64,000 nucleotides of DNA, taken from assembly GCF_937127095.1 (NCBI RefSeq), contig NZ_CAKZLP010000017.1, positions 1 to 64,000 on the forward strand, given 5' to 3'. The translations under genes and the position numbers were made by a program. Origin of the DNA: an uncultured Amphritea sp. (GTDB taxonomy: Bacteria > Pseudomonadota > Gammaproteobacteria > Pseudomonadales > Balneatricaceae). Positions 25,351-35,803 of the stretch are shown in pieces. How positions within the stretch are numbered: the stretch's first letter is position 1; each line of letters opens with the position of its first letter. The notes under the pieces were generated by a model. That model was not told where the DNA came from, did no database searches, and was given only the letters and a program-made list of their open reading frames with translations.

Positions 25351-27453
25351 ATGTCAGTTGTTGAATATGAGCGTCATGGTGATATCGGTGTTATCACTAT
25401 CAATTACCCACCGGTTAATGCTCTGTCGCAGCCGATGCGCGAAGGGGTTAAGGGAGCTGTTGAAGCGGCACAGAGTGATGCATCTAAAGCATTGATACTT
25501 ATCTGTGCGGGCCGCACCTTTATTGCTGGGGCGGATATTACCGAGTTTGGTAAGCCCCCAATCGCGCCGTCGCTGCCTCAATTATTGAGCATCATTGAGA
25601 ACTCGACAAAACCGATCGTCGCGGCTATTCATGGAACGGCACTCGGTGGTGGTTTTGAAACAGCCCTAACCTGTCATTATCGTTGTGCATTGTCTTCGGC
25701 GAAGATTGGTTTGCCAGAAGTAAAGCTTGGTTTACTCCCGGGCGCGGGTGGTACACAACGTATTCCGCGTCTGATTGGTCCTCAAGCGGCGCTGGATCTC
25801 ATGTTGTCCGGTAATCCTATTTCTGCGGCTAAGGCTGAAGGTTTAGGATTGATCGATAAAGTGGTTGAGGGTGATTTATTGGCAGGCGCACTCGACTATG
25901 CGAACACGCTATTAGCCGTGAATGCCGAGTTGAAGCGTGTACGTGACATCGTCATTGATCCGTCCACCGTGAGTGAAGGGCTTTTTGACCAATACCGGGC
26001 GAATTTATCTAAGCGTGCCCGTGGCCAAATGGCACCTCAGCATATTGTTTCCTGCGTTGAAGCAGCCGTGAGTCTGCCCTTTGATGAGGGTCTACAACGC
26101 GAAAGAGAGGCGTTCCTTGAACTAAGAGATTCATTTCAGTCAGCTTCTATGCGGCACCTGTTCTTTGCTGAGAGGCGGTCCGCTAAAGTGAAAGGCTTGG
26201 CTAAGGATATGCCAATTCGAGAGATTAAATCTGTTGGTATTATCGGCGGTGGCACAATGGGTGGAGGGATCGCCATGAACTTTGTCAATGTTGGCATTCC
26301 GGTAACCTTGTTAGAGATTAATGATGAAGCGCTACAGCGTGGCATGGATATCATTAGTAAGAACTACGCAGCGACCGTCAAGAAAGGTAGGTTGTCTGAA
26401 ACCGAGTCTACTAAGCGACAGAGTTTGGTGACCGGTTCCACCTCCTATGATGATTTAACCGATGTGGACATGGTTATTGAAGCTGTGTTTGAAAACATTG
26501 AAATCAAGAAAGAGGTTTTCGCTAAGCTTGATTCGGTCTGTAAGCCCGGGGCTATTTTAGCGTCCAATACGTCTTACCAAAACGTGGATGAAATCGCCGC
26601 AGCAACTTCGCGCCCCGAAGATGTTATCGGTTTGCACTTCTTTAGCCCTGCGAACGTGATGAAGCTGCTGGAGATTGTGCGAGGTGAGAAGACCAATGAT
26701 GACGTGCTAGCGACATCGATGGCAGTAGCCCAAAAAATAAAAAAAGTACCGGTGTTATCCCGTGTTTGTTATGGCTTTATCGGCAACCGAATGTATCGCC
26801 AGTATTTGCGTGAAGCGCAGCTGTGTTTGATTGAAGGTTCGACGCCTGAAAAAATAGACCAGGTGATGACGAATTGGGGCATGGCGATGGGGCCTTTGTC
26901 AGTCGGCGATTTGGCCGGTATCGATATCGGTTATAAGGCGCGTCAGGCGTTAACCGATGAAGAGAAGGGCGACCCTAAGAGTTACTGTATTGCCGATAGG
27001 TTGGCAGAGATGGGACGTGTCGGCCAGAAAGTTGGGGCGGGCTATTATCTATATGACCCAGTGACCCGTGCGCGCAGTTCGGACCCTGAAGTTTTACAAG
27101 TGATTGAGGAGGAGGCGCAAAAGCAAGGCATCACTCGTCGCGATGTGACTGATGAGGAAGTCGTTAACCGCTTAATCTTCGCCATGATCAATGAAGGGTT
27201 CAAGATCCTAGAGGAAGGCGTAGCGCAGCGGCCTAGCGATATTGATGTTGTGTTTGCCTTTGGCTATGGCTTCCCCGTGTATCGGGGTGGACCTATGTTC
27301 TTTGCCGATACCGTTGGCTTAGAGACTGTTTATACAACCCTTTGCGAATATCGTGAGTTGCACGGTGAGCAGAATTGGGCTCCCTCAGCATTGCTTGAGA
27401 CGTTGGTGAAAGAGGGTAAAACACTCTCCCAGTGGGCTTCAGAACAGCATTGA
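25351..27453 (+). CDS. Bifunctional enoyl-CoA hydratase / 3-hydroxyacyl-CoA dehydrogenase (PimF/FadJ-like)
   Basis: A 700-residue fusion. The N-terminal crotonase domain (1-190) has the oxyanion and acid residues in [17 protein letters not shown] and [17 protein letters not shown]. An NAD-binding domain begins near 297 with [16 protein letters not shown]. The 3-hydroxyacyl-CoA dehydrogenase catalytic histidine lies in [15 protein letters not shown], and two C-terminal helical domains follow, with [13 protein letters not shown] near the end. It hydrates an enoyl-CoA and oxidises the hydroxy product with NAD+. The start 25351 ([10 protein letters not shown]) is preferred over 25336. It lies between the thiolase and the nitronate-monooxygenase-like gene and is likely co-transcribed. 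Confidence 0.93.
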   Translation: MSVVEYERHGDIGVITINYPPVNALSQPMREGVKGAVEAAQSDASKALILICAGRTFIAGADITEFGKPPIAPSLPQLLSIIENSTKPIVAAIHGTALGGGFETALTCHYRCALSSAKIGLPEVKLGLLPGAGGTQRIPRLIGPQAALDLMLSGNPISAAKAEGLGLIDKVVEGDLLAGALDYANTLLAVNAELKRVRDIVIDPSTVSEGLFDQYRANLSKRARGQMAPQHIVSCVEAAVSLPFDEGLQREREAFLELRDSFQSASMRHLFFAERRSAKVKGLAKDMPIREIKSVGIIGGGTMGGGIAMNFVNVGIPVTLLEINDEALQRGMDIISKNYAATVKKGRLSETESTKRQSLVTGSTSYDDLTDVDMVIEAVFENIEIKKEVFAKLDSVCKPGAILASNTSYQNVDEIAAATSRPEDVIGLHFFSPANVMKLLEIVRGEKTNDDVLATSMAVAQKIKKVPVLSRVCYGFIGNRMYRQYLREAQLCLIEGSTPEKIDQVMTNWGMAMGPLSVGDLAGIDIGYKARQALTDEEKGDPKSYCIADRLAEMGRVGQKVGAGYYLYDPVTRARSSDPEVLQVIEEEAQKQGITRRDVTDEEVVNRLIFAMINEGFKILEEGVAQRPSDIDVVFAFGYGFPVYRGGPMFFADTVGLETVYTTLCEYRELHGEQNWAPSALLETLVKEGKTLSQWASEQH

Positions 27454-27547
27454 TAACACCAAAATAATAATTGTTTGTATCAGCAGGGTCTGTCTCGGCT
27501 TAGCGGCCGGGCAACTTCAACCCTGCTTTTGAATGGGGAGAAATATA

Positions 27548-28543
27548 ATGTCTAGTGTTGAATCCGGCCGAGATTTTAAAGCGCTTTTTGGCACTCGGCT
27601 GCCGATCGTTGCTGGCGGTTTAATGTGGCTGGCCAACGCAGAGTATGTCGCTGCGGCGGCTAACGCTGGAATTCTTGGATTTATCGTGGCGGCCATGTTT
27701 CCTGAGGAAGATGATCTGCGCGCTGAGATTCGAAAATGTCGTGAACTGTGCGGTGATGCCCCCTTTGGTGTCAATGTTTCGATGCTGCCTAAGCTGGTGC
27801 CGGGTGAAAAAACCGAAGAGGTTTTTCAAATTATCATTGATGAAGGCATTAAAGTTGTAGAGACATCGGGGCGCAACCCTGAAGCTTATCTGCCGATGCT
27901 AAAAGCGGCAGGGGTAAAGGTGCTGCATAAAGTGCCTGCAGTTAAGTATGCGCTCAAAGCACAGGCTATCGGTGTCGATGCCGTTTCGATCGTTGGTGCT
28001 GAGTGTGGTGGGCATCCTGGGATGGAAATGATAGGTAGTTTCGTTAATTCGGCGATGGCGTTAGAGAAGCTGGAGATTCCCTACCTGATTGGCGGCGGCG
28101 TCGGTCATGGCTCACAAATCGCTGCGGCGATGATGATGGGGGCTTCAGGGGTTGTGATGGGCACGAAGCTGCTGGTTGCCGAGGAAATCTGGGCACATGA
28201 TGACTTTAAGCGTCATTTGATCAATGTGTCGGAGTCAGATACGACCCTGATTATGTCGAGTATTCGTAACACGGTTCGCGCGCTTAAGAATGATACAACC
28301 GCGCTAGTACAAGCAAAAGAAGCTGAATTAGAGCATGTCACTATTCAAGACTTACTGCCTCTCATTTCTGGAAAAATAGGCCGCGAAGCTTATGTGACCG
28401 GTGACTGTAGCCGTGGTGTGTTGTCTGCTGGGCATGCACTTGCGTTTGTAAAACAGATTGAGCCGATGGCCGATATTATTGCCACCCTCGAGAGTCAGGC
28501 TAACGAAGCATTACAGCGAATGAGTTCTGTCTCTAAGTTGTAA
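27548..28543 (+). CDS. Nitronate monooxygenase-family flavoprotein
   Basis: A TIM-barrel FMN protein of 331 residues in the nitronate monooxygenase/2-nitropropane dioxygenase family. GGGGAGA lies just before ATG 27548. Key features are the N-terminal PIVAGGLMWLANAEYVAAAA, the catalytic histidine in GAECGGHPG and a phosphate-binding IGGGVGHGSQIAAAM. Family members act on nitronates, but many encoded inside beta-oxidation clusters behave more like FabK enoyl reductases. In this pathway it may reduce or isomerise an unusual enoyl-CoA. That is an inference from context. Confidence 0.85.
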   Translation: MSSVESGRDFKALFGTRLPIVAGGLMWLANAEYVAAAANAGILGFIVAAMFPEEDDLRAEIRKCRELCGDAPFGVNVSMLPKLVPGEKTEEVFQIIIDEGIKVVETSGRNPEAYLPMLKAAGVKVLHKVPAVKYALKAQAIGVDAVSIVGAECGGHPGMEMIGSFVNSAMALEKLEIPYLIGGGVGHGSQIAAAMMMGASGVVMGTKLLVAEEIWAHDDFKRHLINVSESDTTLIMSSIRNTVRALKNDTTALVQAKEAELEHVTIQDLLPLISGKIGREAYVTGDCSRGVLSAGHALAFVKQIEPMADIIATLESQANEALQRMSSVSKL

Positions 28544-28594
28544 CTGAGAAGCGGGTGAGAGCCAGCTTAAGTTTTTTCAGTTGAGTGAAAAGCA

Positions 28595-29350
28595 ATGTCT
28601 AATTCAGAATTTATTGATGTTACATGCGAACAGGGTGTCATGCAGATCGGTCTTAATCGACCGGACAAGAAAAACGCGCTTAATCGTGCGATGTATGATG
28701 CGATTCGTTCGGCATTTTTAATAGCCGAACAGGACTCGCAAATTAAGTCTGTTTTATTGTACGGCACGGCGGATGCCTTCACGGCGGGTAATGATCTCGC
28801 TGATTTTAATGATCGAGATCCAAGTAAACCCTCACCTGCAGCGGTCATGTTAGAAGTCATACATGATTTCAGTAAACCGGTTGTGGCCGCTGTTGCAGGT
28901 TTGGCGGTGGGTATTGGTGCTACCATTTTACTTCATTGTGATTTGGTTTATGCCGCTCCCGAGACTCGCTTTCGCTTACCGTTTGTTGCGCTGGGTGTCT
29001 GTCCTGAAGCGGGCTCCAGTTTAATGGTGCCCGCATTGGCAGGACATCGTTTAGCGGCAGAGTTATTGATGTTAGGCGACTTTTTCACCTCTCAAACGGC
29101 ACTTGATGCCGGTTTCGTGACACGTATTGTAGCGGATCAAGATATCAAGACATTCGGTTTTGATAAAGCTGTGCAACTGGCGCAACAGCCTGTTGAGGCG
29201 CTATCGATTACCAAGCTGTTACTTAAGCAGGGTCAGCATCAAGTGCTGAAAGAGCGAATGACAGAAGAGTTTATGTTGTTTAATCAGATGCTGCAGTCCG
29301 ATGAATCTATCGCCGTGCGTCAAAAGCTGAGTGCTAAGCTGAAGAAATGA
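28595..29350 (+). CDS. Enoyl-CoA hydratase/isomerase family protein
   Basis: A 251-residue crotonase-fold protein. The CoA-binding start GLNRPDKKNALNRAM, the oxyanion-hole residues in FTAGNDLADF and VAGLAVGIGATILLHCD, and the FRLPFVALGVCPEAGSS segment place it with enoyl-CoA hydratases or delta-isomerases. The first catalytic glutamate position is hydrophobic in this group, and glutamate in CPEAGSS may serve as the acid/base. This pattern is commoner in isomerases. It is the last gene of the thiolase operon, 51 bases after the flavoprotein gene. Confidence 0.85.
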   Translation: MSNSEFIDVTCEQGVMQIGLNRPDKKNALNRAMYDAIRSAFLIAEQDSQIKSVLLYGTADAFTAGNDLADFNDRDPSKPSPAAVMLEVIHDFSKPVVAAVAGLAVGIGATILLHCDLVYAAPETRFRLPFVALGVCPEAGSSLMVPALAGHRLAAELLMLGDFFTSQTALDAGFVTRIVADQDIKTFGFDKAVQLAQQPVEALSITKLLLKQGQHQVLKERMTEEFMLFNQMLQSDESIAVRQKLSAKLKK

Positions 29351-29763
29351 TAGGTTGTTACATCCTTGGTCCAGGCCGTTGAGTGCTAACACGAAGCGGC
29401 AGGCCAAACATGTCTCTACGGCTGCTCAGCCTCGCTGCTGGTAGCCTATTTTCTGCTTATTGGGTTCGATCTTTAAGGTAACTGCCCGGCTTGCTTGCGT
29501 TGAGCATCTGGGGGCGAGATCGATTAGCTCTCGCTAGTCATCATTGATAGCGCTGTATGTTACATATTCGTTATTGCCTGCTCTACCTCTCTCTATTGTC
29601 TATATCACTACCTAGGTTTGGTTCGTCAGTGTATTCATGATTTGCCCCTCCTGTGTTGCTTACCTCCCTATTATTGCCCTAATTGAGCCATTTTCATGGT
29701 TGCTTTCATGACCATCTGGGTTGCTTTAAGAGATTAAATGCGCTTACTTTTTGTGAACTGTAG
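29351..29763. other. Noncoding T/C-rich stretch before the acyl-CoA dehydrogenase operon
   Basis: No gene is seen. As upstream of the thiolase, much of 29450-29700 is pyrimidine-rich on the plus strand with few guanines. No strong hairpin is visible. Confidence 0.4.
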
Positions 29764-29840
29764 TTTCGCTATGCGAAAATAAAAGTCATAATTCGTTGTC
29801 TGTTTTAATTTATATTGGTACTATATTTTGCAATGAAGAT
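29764..29840 (+). promoter_or_regulatory. Acyl-CoA dehydrogenase operon control region with two regulon sites
   Basis: A perfect operator, TTTCGC-TAT-GCGAAA, is at 29764-29778. A degenerate copy, TTTTGC-AAT-GAAGAT, is at 29826-29840, 9 bases after a -10-like TATATT (29811-29816). The ATTGGTACTA stretch between -10 and the second site (29814-29823) is identical to that in the TRAP promoter. The two sites are 62 bases apart, about six helical turns. Confidence 0.6.
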
Positions 29841-29862
29841 ATTCTTAGGCTGGAGTGAAGAG

Positions 29863-31059
29863 ATGAATGTAGATTTTACAAACGAAGAACTCGCCTTTCG
29901 TGAAGAGGTGCGGGAATTTTTTAAACATAAGTTTCCTGCTGCGGTAAAGGATAAGCAGGAAAAGGGTATCTACCTCACCAAAAACGATCATATCGTTTGG
30001 CAGAAAGCTTTATATGATCAAGGCTGGGCGGGTATCAACTGGCCAGTAGAGCACGGTGGTACGGGTTGGTCAGCGACGCAGAAGTATATTTTTGCAACGG
30101 AAGCCGCCGAAGCAAAATCACCTCGCATTATTCCGTTTGGGTTGGCGATGGTGGCACCGGTTATCTACACCTATGGTTCTGAAGAGCAAAAGGCGCGATT
30201 TTTACCCGATATTCTGGCGACCAATGTTTGGTGGTGTCAGGGGTATTCTGAGCCGAATGCTGGCTCCGATCTGGCTTCAGTGAAGACTAAAGCCGTTCGT
30301 GATGGTGATAGCTACATTGTTAGTGGTACTAAAACATGGACAACATTAGGTCAGCATGCGGACTGGATCTTCTGCTTGGTTCGTACCGATGATAGTGGTC
30401 GCAAGCAACAGGGTATTAGTTTTCTCCTGATCGATATGAAGACGCCTGGTGTAAGTGTGACGCCGATCATCACTATCGATGGCACTCATGAAGTCAATGA
30501 AGTGCATTTTGATGATGTACGTGTGCCTGCCAATAACTTAATTGGTGAAGAAGGTAAGGGTTGGACCTATGCCAAGGTTCTGCTGACCCATGAGCGGACA
30601 GGTATTGCCCGTGTTGCCGAGTCTAAGGCACGACTTAATTCGATTAAGAAAATGATTGATGAAGCAGCAGCAAGGGGAGAAGACCTCAACTCTAATGCTG
30701 TGTTTATGGCTCGGTTACTCGAGATCGAGGTTGAGCTTAAGGCGCTAGAGTATACCGAGCTGCGAGTACTATCGTCTGTTTCAACCGGTAAAGCACCGGG
30801 GCCTGAGTCGTCAATTTTAAAGATCAAAGGCTCAGAAATGATCCAGATGTTGGATGAGCTGGTACTTGAAATCGCCGGTATTTACGCCTTGCCATTTGTC
30901 CCTGAACAGTACACCGAAGGCTTCGATGGCGAGTCAATCGGGCCACTGTTTGCCGCTAAAGCTGCACCGACTTATTACAACGATCGTAAAGTCAGTATCT
31001 ACGGCGGAACTAATGAAATTCAGAAGAACATCATCGCCAAGCAAGTGCTAGGGCTATAG
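29863..31059 (+). CDS. Acyl-CoA dehydrogenase, large subunit (PimC-like)
   Basis: A 398-residue acyl-CoA dehydrogenase. The start 29863 (MNVDFTNEEL) has a GGAG-containing leader; the frame opens at 29815. FAD-binding elements include WWCQGYSEPNAGSDLASVKT and the C-terminal SIYGGTNEIQKNIIAKQVLG, with TNEIQ near the flavin. The N-terminus and the tandem arrangement with a shorter, more divergent dehydrogenase match pimeloyl-CoA dehydrogenase (PimC with PimD). It would introduce a 2,3 double bond and pass electrons to the ETF encoded two genes later. Its stop is 10 bases from the next start. Confidence 0.92.
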   Translation: MNVDFTNEELAFREEVREFFKHKFPAAVKDKQEKGIYLTKNDHIVWQKALYDQGWAGINWPVEHGGTGWSATQKYIFATEAAEAKSPRIIPFGLAMVAPVIYTYGSEEQKARFLPDILATNVWWCQGYSEPNAGSDLASVKTKAVRDGDSYIVSGTKTWTTLGQHADWIFCLVRTDDSGRKQQGISFLLIDMKTPGVSVTPIITIDGTHEVNEVHFDDVRVPANNLIGEEGKGWTYAKVLLTHERTGIARVAESKARLNSIKKMIDEAAARGEDLNSNAVFMARLLEIEVELKALEYTELRVLSSVSTGKAPGPESSILKIKGSEMIQMLDELVLEIAGIYALPFVPEQYTEGFDGESIGPLFAAKAAPTYYNDRKVSIYGGTNEIQKNIIAKQVLGL

Positions 31060-31069
31060 GAGAGTAGTG

Positions 31070-32209
31070 ATGGATTTTTCACTGAACGATATTCAGCAAA
31101 TGATGCAGGATAGCGCAGCAAAATTTATTCAAAATGACTATGACTTTGAAACCCGTCGGGGGTTATCTAACAGTCCAGCGGGATACAGTGAGGATAACTG
31201 GAAGTTATTTGCTGAACTCGGATGGTTAGCGCTACCGATCAAAGAACCCTATGGCGGTTTGGATGGTGACTTGGTCGACACGATGGTGTTGCAGCAAGAG
31301 TTTGGTAAGGGCCTATTGGTCGAACCTTATTACGCGACCGTTTTGCTAGGCGCGAACCTGATTCAGAAGCAAGCGAACGATGCTCAAAAACTGGAACTGC
31401 TTGAGCAGGTTGTTGCCGGCGAACTAAAACTGGCCTTGGCCCATAGCGAGGCTCAAGCTGCCTTTGATGTGTCTCAAACGAAAACTCGTGCTGAGAAGCA
31501 GGGTGACCAGTATGTATTGAATGGCCATAAAGCGGTGGTCCTCGGTGCTGAATCTGCAGATTACTTATTAGTGCCAGCCCGCACCTCGGGTGCCGTGGGT
31601 GACGCTGAAGGTATCACTCTATTTTTGATCGACCCTAAGTCAGCCGGCGTGCAGTTGCGTGGATATGCCACGAATGATGGGCTTCGTGCCGCTGACGTTG
31701 GTTTGACTGAAGTAACCGTGCCCGCGTCGTCTATCCTGGGCCAGGCCGATTCGGCTGCGCCAGCCATTGAGTTGGTACTGAACGAGGCGATTGTCGCGTT
31801 AGGCGCTGAAGCAGTCGGCATCATGGAGAAACTGTTAGCTGCGACGTCAGAATATATCAAGACTAGGCAGCAGTTTGACCAGCCGATCAGTCGTTTTCAG
31901 GTATTGCAGCACCGTTTAGCCGATATGTTTATGGAAACCGAGCAAGCTAAGTCGATGGTGTATTTTGCTGCGATGGAAGTGGCTAAAGGTGGTCCAGAAG
32001 CAAGCCGTGTGGCGTCGATGTTGAAAGTTAAGATTGGCAGTGCCGGACGTTTAGTTGGCCAGCAAGCGGTGCAGCTTCACGGTGGTATGGGCATTACTGA
32101 TGAACTAGATGTAGGGCACTTTTTCAAGCGTCTAACCTGTATTAATAATCAGTTGGGTTCGCGTGATTACCATTTGCAATCATTAATTAATAAAGCCGCT
32201 GCCGGCTGA
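31070..32209 (+). CDS. Acyl-CoA dehydrogenase, small subunit (PimD-like)
   Basis: A 379-residue acyl-CoA dehydrogenase homologue starting at ATG 31070, with AGGAGAG 5 bases upstream. The C-terminal QAVQLHGGMGITDELDVGHFF replaces the usual GGTNEI motif, and the N-terminus (MDFSLNDIQQMMQDSA) is like PimD of Rhodopseudomonas. It probably forms a heteromeric dehydrogenase with the upstream large subunit. Such pairs act on CoA esters of dicarboxylic or ring acids. It is translated right after its partner, in the same operon as etfBA. Confidence 0.9.
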   Translation: MDFSLNDIQQMMQDSAAKFIQNDYDFETRRGLSNSPAGYSEDNWKLFAELGWLALPIKEPYGGLDGDLVDTMVLQQEFGKGLLVEPYYATVLLGANLIQKQANDAQKLELLEQVVAGELKLALAHSEAQAAFDVSQTKTRAEKQGDQYVLNGHKAVVLGAESADYLLVPARTSGAVGDAEGITLFLIDPKSAGVQLRGYATNDGLRAADVGLTEVTVPASSILGQADSAAPAIELVLNEAIVALGAEAVGIMEKLLAATSEYIKTRQQFDQPISRFQVLQHRLADMFMETEQAKSMVYFAAMEVAKGGPEASRVASMLKVKIGSAGRLVGQQAVQLHGGMGITDELDVGHFFKRLTCINNQLGSRDYHLQSLINKAAAG

Positions 32210-32239
32210 GTTGCCAACCGATAATAGTAAGGTAGAGCT

Positions 32240-32989
32240 ATGAAAGTATTAGTGGCCGTTAAGCGAGTGATTGATTACAACATCAAGGTCCGCGTTAAAA
32301 GTGATCAATCGGGTGTTGATCTTACCAATGTAAAAATGGCGATGAACCCCTTCTGTGAAATAGCGGTAGAGGAAGCCGTTCGCCTGAAAGAGAAGGGGGT
32401 TGCTGATGAGGTAATCGTCGTTTCTATTGGACCGAAGGTGGCTCAGGAGCAAATTCGCACGGCGATGGCTTTAGGGGCTGACCGCGGTATTTTGGTGGAA
32501 ACCGATGAGCCGTTAGAGTCTCTGGCCATTGCTAAGTTGTTAGCCAAGGTGGTCGAGGTTGAGCAGCCAGATTTGGTTATTTTAGGCAAGCAGTCGATCG
32601 ATGCCGATAATAACCAGACAGGGCAAATGCTCGGGACGCTGGCCGGCATGTCTCAAGGAACCTTTGCCTCAGAGATTAACGTGGGTGAAAACTGCGTTGA
32701 AGTGACGCGCGAAATCGATGGTGGTCTACAAACACTGTCGCTGAATTTGCCCGCGATTATCACCACAGATCTGCGGTTAAATGAACCTCGCTATGCGTCT
32801 TTGCCCAATATCATGAAAGCTAAACGCAAGCCTCTGGATGTTAAAACGCCAGCTGACTTTGGCGTCAATGTCATATCGGGACTTAAAACCTTACTTGTTG
32901 AATCCCCACAAGAGCGAAGTGCCGGCGTGCTCGTCGGTAGTGTGGGTGAGTTGGTTGAAAAGCTAAAAAATGAAGCAAAGGTTATCTGA
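32240..32989 (+). CDS. etfB: Electron transfer flavoprotein beta subunit
   Basis: A 249-residue EtfB. The N-terminal [19 protein letters not shown], the conserved [16 protein letters not shown] segment, and the AMP-binding and acyl-CoA-dehydrogenase recognition region ([20 protein letters not shown], then [20 protein letters not shown]) are complete. It forms the ETF heterodimer with EtfA and accepts electrons from the acyl-CoA dehydrogenases encoded just upstream. A dedicated copy inside the operon suggests private wiring for this pathway. Confidence 0.96.
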   Translation: MKVLVAVKRVIDYNIKVRVKSDQSGVDLTNVKMAMNPFCEIAVEEAVRLKEKGVADEVIVVSIGPKVAQEQIRTAMALGADRGILVETDEPLESLAIAKLLAKVVEVEQPDLVILGKQSIDADNNQTGQMLGTLAGMSQGTFASEINVGENCVEVTREIDGGLQTLSLNLPAIITTDLRLNEPRYASLPNIMKAKRKPLDVKTPADFGVNVISGLKTLLVESPQERSAGVLVGSVGELVEKLKNEAKVI

Positions 32990-32990
32990 T

Positions 32991-33917
32991 ATGAGTATTC
33001 TGGTTATTGCTGAACACGATAATGGGTCCTTAAAGGATGAAACCCTTAACACGGTGACCGCCGCTGTCCAGATTGGCGGCAACGTCGATTTATTACTTGC
33101 GGGTGAGAACTGCAACGCAGTTGCAGAGCAAGCCGCCAAGATTAGCGGTGTGAACCGCGTACTGGTGGCAGATCATTCGGTCTACGCTCATCAGTTAGCG
33201 GAAAATATCAGTCTGTTAGTGACTGAGTTGGCGGCAGATTACAGTCATGTGCTGGCACCAGCGACTACCAATGGTAAGAACTTTATGCCTAGGGTTGCAG
33301 CGACCTTAGATGTATCGCAGATCTCTGAGATCACAGCGGTTGTCAGTGTCGATACGTTTAAGCGGCCTATCTATGCGGGTAATGCCATCGCGACCGTGCA
33401 ATCTATGGATAAGGTTAAGGTGATTACGGTGCGGGCAACGGGGTTTGATGCTGCTGCGTGTGATGGTAGTGCAACGATTGAATCGCTGGATAAGGTTACG
33501 GATGCAGGCTTGTCTTCTTTTGTTAAAGAGGAACTGGCGCAATCGGATCGACCTGGACTGACCAGTGCCAAGGTCATTATTTCGGGTGGTCGAGGCATGG
33601 GTAATAGTAGTAACTTCAACCTATTAGAGCAGGTCGCGGATAAGCTGGGTGCTGCGGTAGGCGCCTCTCGTGCCGCTGTGGATGCCGGTTATGCACCCAA
33701 CGATATGCAAGTAGGGCAGACGGGTAAAATTGTTGCCCCGGATCTGTATATTGCTGTCGGTATTTCAGGTGCGATCCAGCATTTAGCGGGTATGAAAGAC
33801 TCTAAAGTCATTGTTGCTATTAATAAAGATGAAGAAGCTCCTATCTTTCAAGTGGCCGACTTTGGCTTGGTCGATGACCTGTTTGATGCAGTGCCTGAGT
33901 TAGCGCATAGCCTCTGA
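32991..33917 (+). CDS. etfA: Electron transfer flavoprotein alpha subunit
   Basis: A 308-residue EtfA starting at ATG 32991, one base after the etfB stop; a longer frame from 32970 would overlap etfB. The FAD-binding C-terminal domain is clear: [20 protein letters not shown], then [31 protein letters not shown] and [10 protein letters not shown]. It carries the redox-active FAD of ETF and delivers electrons to ETF-ubiquinone oxidoreductase, whose gene follows after a terminator-like hairpin. Confidence 0.96.
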   Translation: MSILVIAEHDNGSLKDETLNTVTAAVQIGGNVDLLLAGENCNAVAEQAAKISGVNRVLVADHSVYAHQLAENISLLVTELAADYSHVLAPATTNGKNFMPRVAATLDVSQISEITAVVSVDTFKRPIYAGNAIATVQSMDKVKVITVRATGFDAAACDGSATIESLDKVTDAGLSSFVKEELAQSDRPGLTSAKVIISGGRGMGNSSNFNLLEQVADKLGAAVGASRAAVDAGYAPNDMQVGQTGKIVAPDLYIAVGISGAIQHLAGMKDSKVIVAINKDEEAPIFQVADFGLVDDLFDAVPELAHSL

Positions 33918-33978
33918 GTTGTATCATCTCATAGCGTTTTCCCTGGTAGACCAGCACCATTTTAAGGGTGCTGGCTTC

Positions 33979-34005
33979 GCCTTAAGTTTTACTTAGGGCT
34001 TTTTT
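33979..34005 (+). terminator. Terminator after etfA
   Basis: Stem arms GCCTTAAG (33979-33986) and CTTAGGGC (33992-33999) with one G-T pair are followed by six Ts. A second, GC-rich hairpin (CCAGCACC at 33951-33958, GGTGCTGG at 33967-33974) lies just before it. Confidence 0.65.
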
Positions 34006-34115
34006 ATAAAAGACGTTGAGTCATGGATGGTGTGTTGCCCTTATGGCGTGAGGGTAGCGATGTCATTGCACGCTTTAACGGCAGTAACGATCTAAATAAT
34101 TATTTGGAGGCTATC

Positions 34116-35768
34116 GTGCAACGCGAAGCGATGGAATTTGATGTTGTCATTGTTGGAGCAGGACCCGCCGGGCTCTCTGCTGCTTGTCGATTGATGCAGC
34201 AGGCTCAAGTCAATGATCAGGAATTAATGGTCTGTGTCGTAGAGAAAGGTTCAGAGGTTGGCGCCCATATATTATCGGGTGCGGTGTTTGAGCCTCGCGC
34301 ACTTAACGAACTCTTTCCTGATTGGGAAGAGCAGGGGCTGGCATTAGGCGAGAAAGTTAGTGCTGACGAAATTTACCTGTTTAAAGATGAGCAGAAAGCC
34401 ACCAAGATACCTAATTGCATGGTGCCAAGCACGATGCATAATGAAGGTAACTACGTTATTAGTTTGGGCAATCTGACGCGTTGGCTGGCCGAAAAAGCCG
34501 AATCATTAGGGGTTGAGATTTTCCCCGGTTTCGCCGCTGCTGAAATTCTTTATCGTGATGATGGCGCAGTCAAAGGGATTGCTACCGGTGATATGGGTGT
34601 CGATGAAAATGGACAACCAAAAGATAGCTATATGCCGGGTATGGAACTACATGCCAAATACACTCTGTTTGCTGAAGGTTGCCGTGGTCACTTAGGCAAA
34701 GAGTTAATCAGCCGATTTAATCTTGATAGTGATAGCGACCCTCAGCACTATGGCCTAGGTATTAAAGAACTGTGGGATATCGATCCGGCAAAACATAAAC
34801 CCGGTCTGGTTATTCATGGGGCCGGTTGGCCTTTAGGTAAAAATGCGGCGGGTGGATCATTCTTATACCACTCCGAGAATAATCAAGTCGTGCTGGGATT
34901 AATCACCGATCTTAGTTACGAAAATCCCTATCTGAGCCCGTTCGATGAAATGCAGCGGATGAAGCACCAGTCGGTATTCAAACAATATTTAGACGGTGGA
35001 AAGCGGGTGTCCTATGGTGCACGTGCCATTGCTAAGGGGGGCTTTAATTCTTTACCGAAAATGAGCTTCGCTGGTGGCCTACTAATCGGTTGCGACGCGG
35101 GCACTTTGAATTTTGCCAAAATTAAGGGCAGCCATACGGCCATGAAGAGCGGTATGATCGCTGCCGATACATTGATAGGTGTCCTTGCGAGTGGCGATGG
35201 CGGCGGCAAGGATTTGACCCAATTCGGTGAAGACTTTAAGCGTAGCTGGCTAAATGAAGAGCTGCAGTGCTCACGTAATTTTGGCCCTGCGATGCATAAG
35301 TTTGGTATGGTCTTTGGCGGTGTGTTTAACTATTTGGATCAGAACTGTTTCAAAGGTAAGTTACCCTTTACCTTGCATGACCTTAAACCTGATTTTGCGC
35401 AGCTGAAGCCCGCGTCAGAATGCCACAAAATCGACTACGCAAAGCCTGATGGTGTGTTTAGCTTCGATAAATTGTCTTCTGTCTTTTTGTCGAATACCCA
35501 TCATGCAGAAGATCAACCCTGCCATCTCAAACTTCAGGATGCCACGATCCCGTTGGCACATAACCTCGTGTTATTTGATGAGCCTGCACAGCGTTTCTGT
35601 CCGGCAGGTGTGTATGAAATAGTCGAGGACGAGCAGCACAACAAAGCGTTTCAGATAAACTCGCAAAACTGTGTTCATTGTAAGACCTGTGATATCAAAG
35701 ACCCATCTCAGAATATTACCTGGGTGACACCCGAAGGCGCCGGCGGCCCAAATTATCCCAACATGTAG
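34116..35768 (+). CDS. Electron transfer flavoprotein-ubiquinone oxidoreductase
   Basis: A 550-residue ETF-QO. The start is taken as GTG 34116 because GGAGG lies 5 bases upstream and the product then begins MQREAMEFDVVIVGAGPAG, as is usual for the family; the frame is open from an ATG at 34023. A GxGxxG FAD site is at the N-terminus. The ferredoxin-like [4Fe-4S] domain at the C-terminus has NCVHCKTCDIKDP plus an upstream cysteine in QRFCPAGVYE. It is a peripheral membrane enzyme that oxidises ETF and reduces ubiquinone, connecting this pathway to respiration. Confidence 0.94.
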   Translation: MQREAMEFDVVIVGAGPAGLSAACRLMQQAQVNDQELMVCVVEKGSEVGAHILSGAVFEPRALNELFPDWEEQGLALGEKVSADEIYLFKDEQKATKIPNCMVPSTMHNEGNYVISLGNLTRWLAEKAESLGVEIFPGFAAAEILYRDDGAVKGIATGDMGVDENGQPKDSYMPGMELHAKYTLFAEGCRGHLGKELISRFNLDSDSDPQHYGLGIKELWDIDPAKHKPGLVIHGAGWPLGKNAAGGSFLYHSENNQVVLGLITDLSYENPYLSPFDEMQRMKHQSVFKQYLDGGKRVSYGARAIAKGGFNSLPKMSFAGGLLIGCDAGTLNFAKIKGSHTAMKSGMIAADTLIGVLASGDGGGKDLTQFGEDFKRSWLNEELQCSRNFGPAMHKFGMVFGGVFNYLDQNCFKGKLPFTLHDLKPDFAQLKPASECHKIDYAKPDGVFSFDKLSSVFLSNTHHAEDQPCHLKLQDATIPLAHNLVLFDEPAQRFCPAGVYEIVEDEQHNKAFQINSQNCVHCKTCDIKDPSQNITWVTPEGAGGPNYPNM

Positions 35769-35803
35769 GCACCTTTTAATTGTACCTACTTGAGAGAAGT
35801 AAA

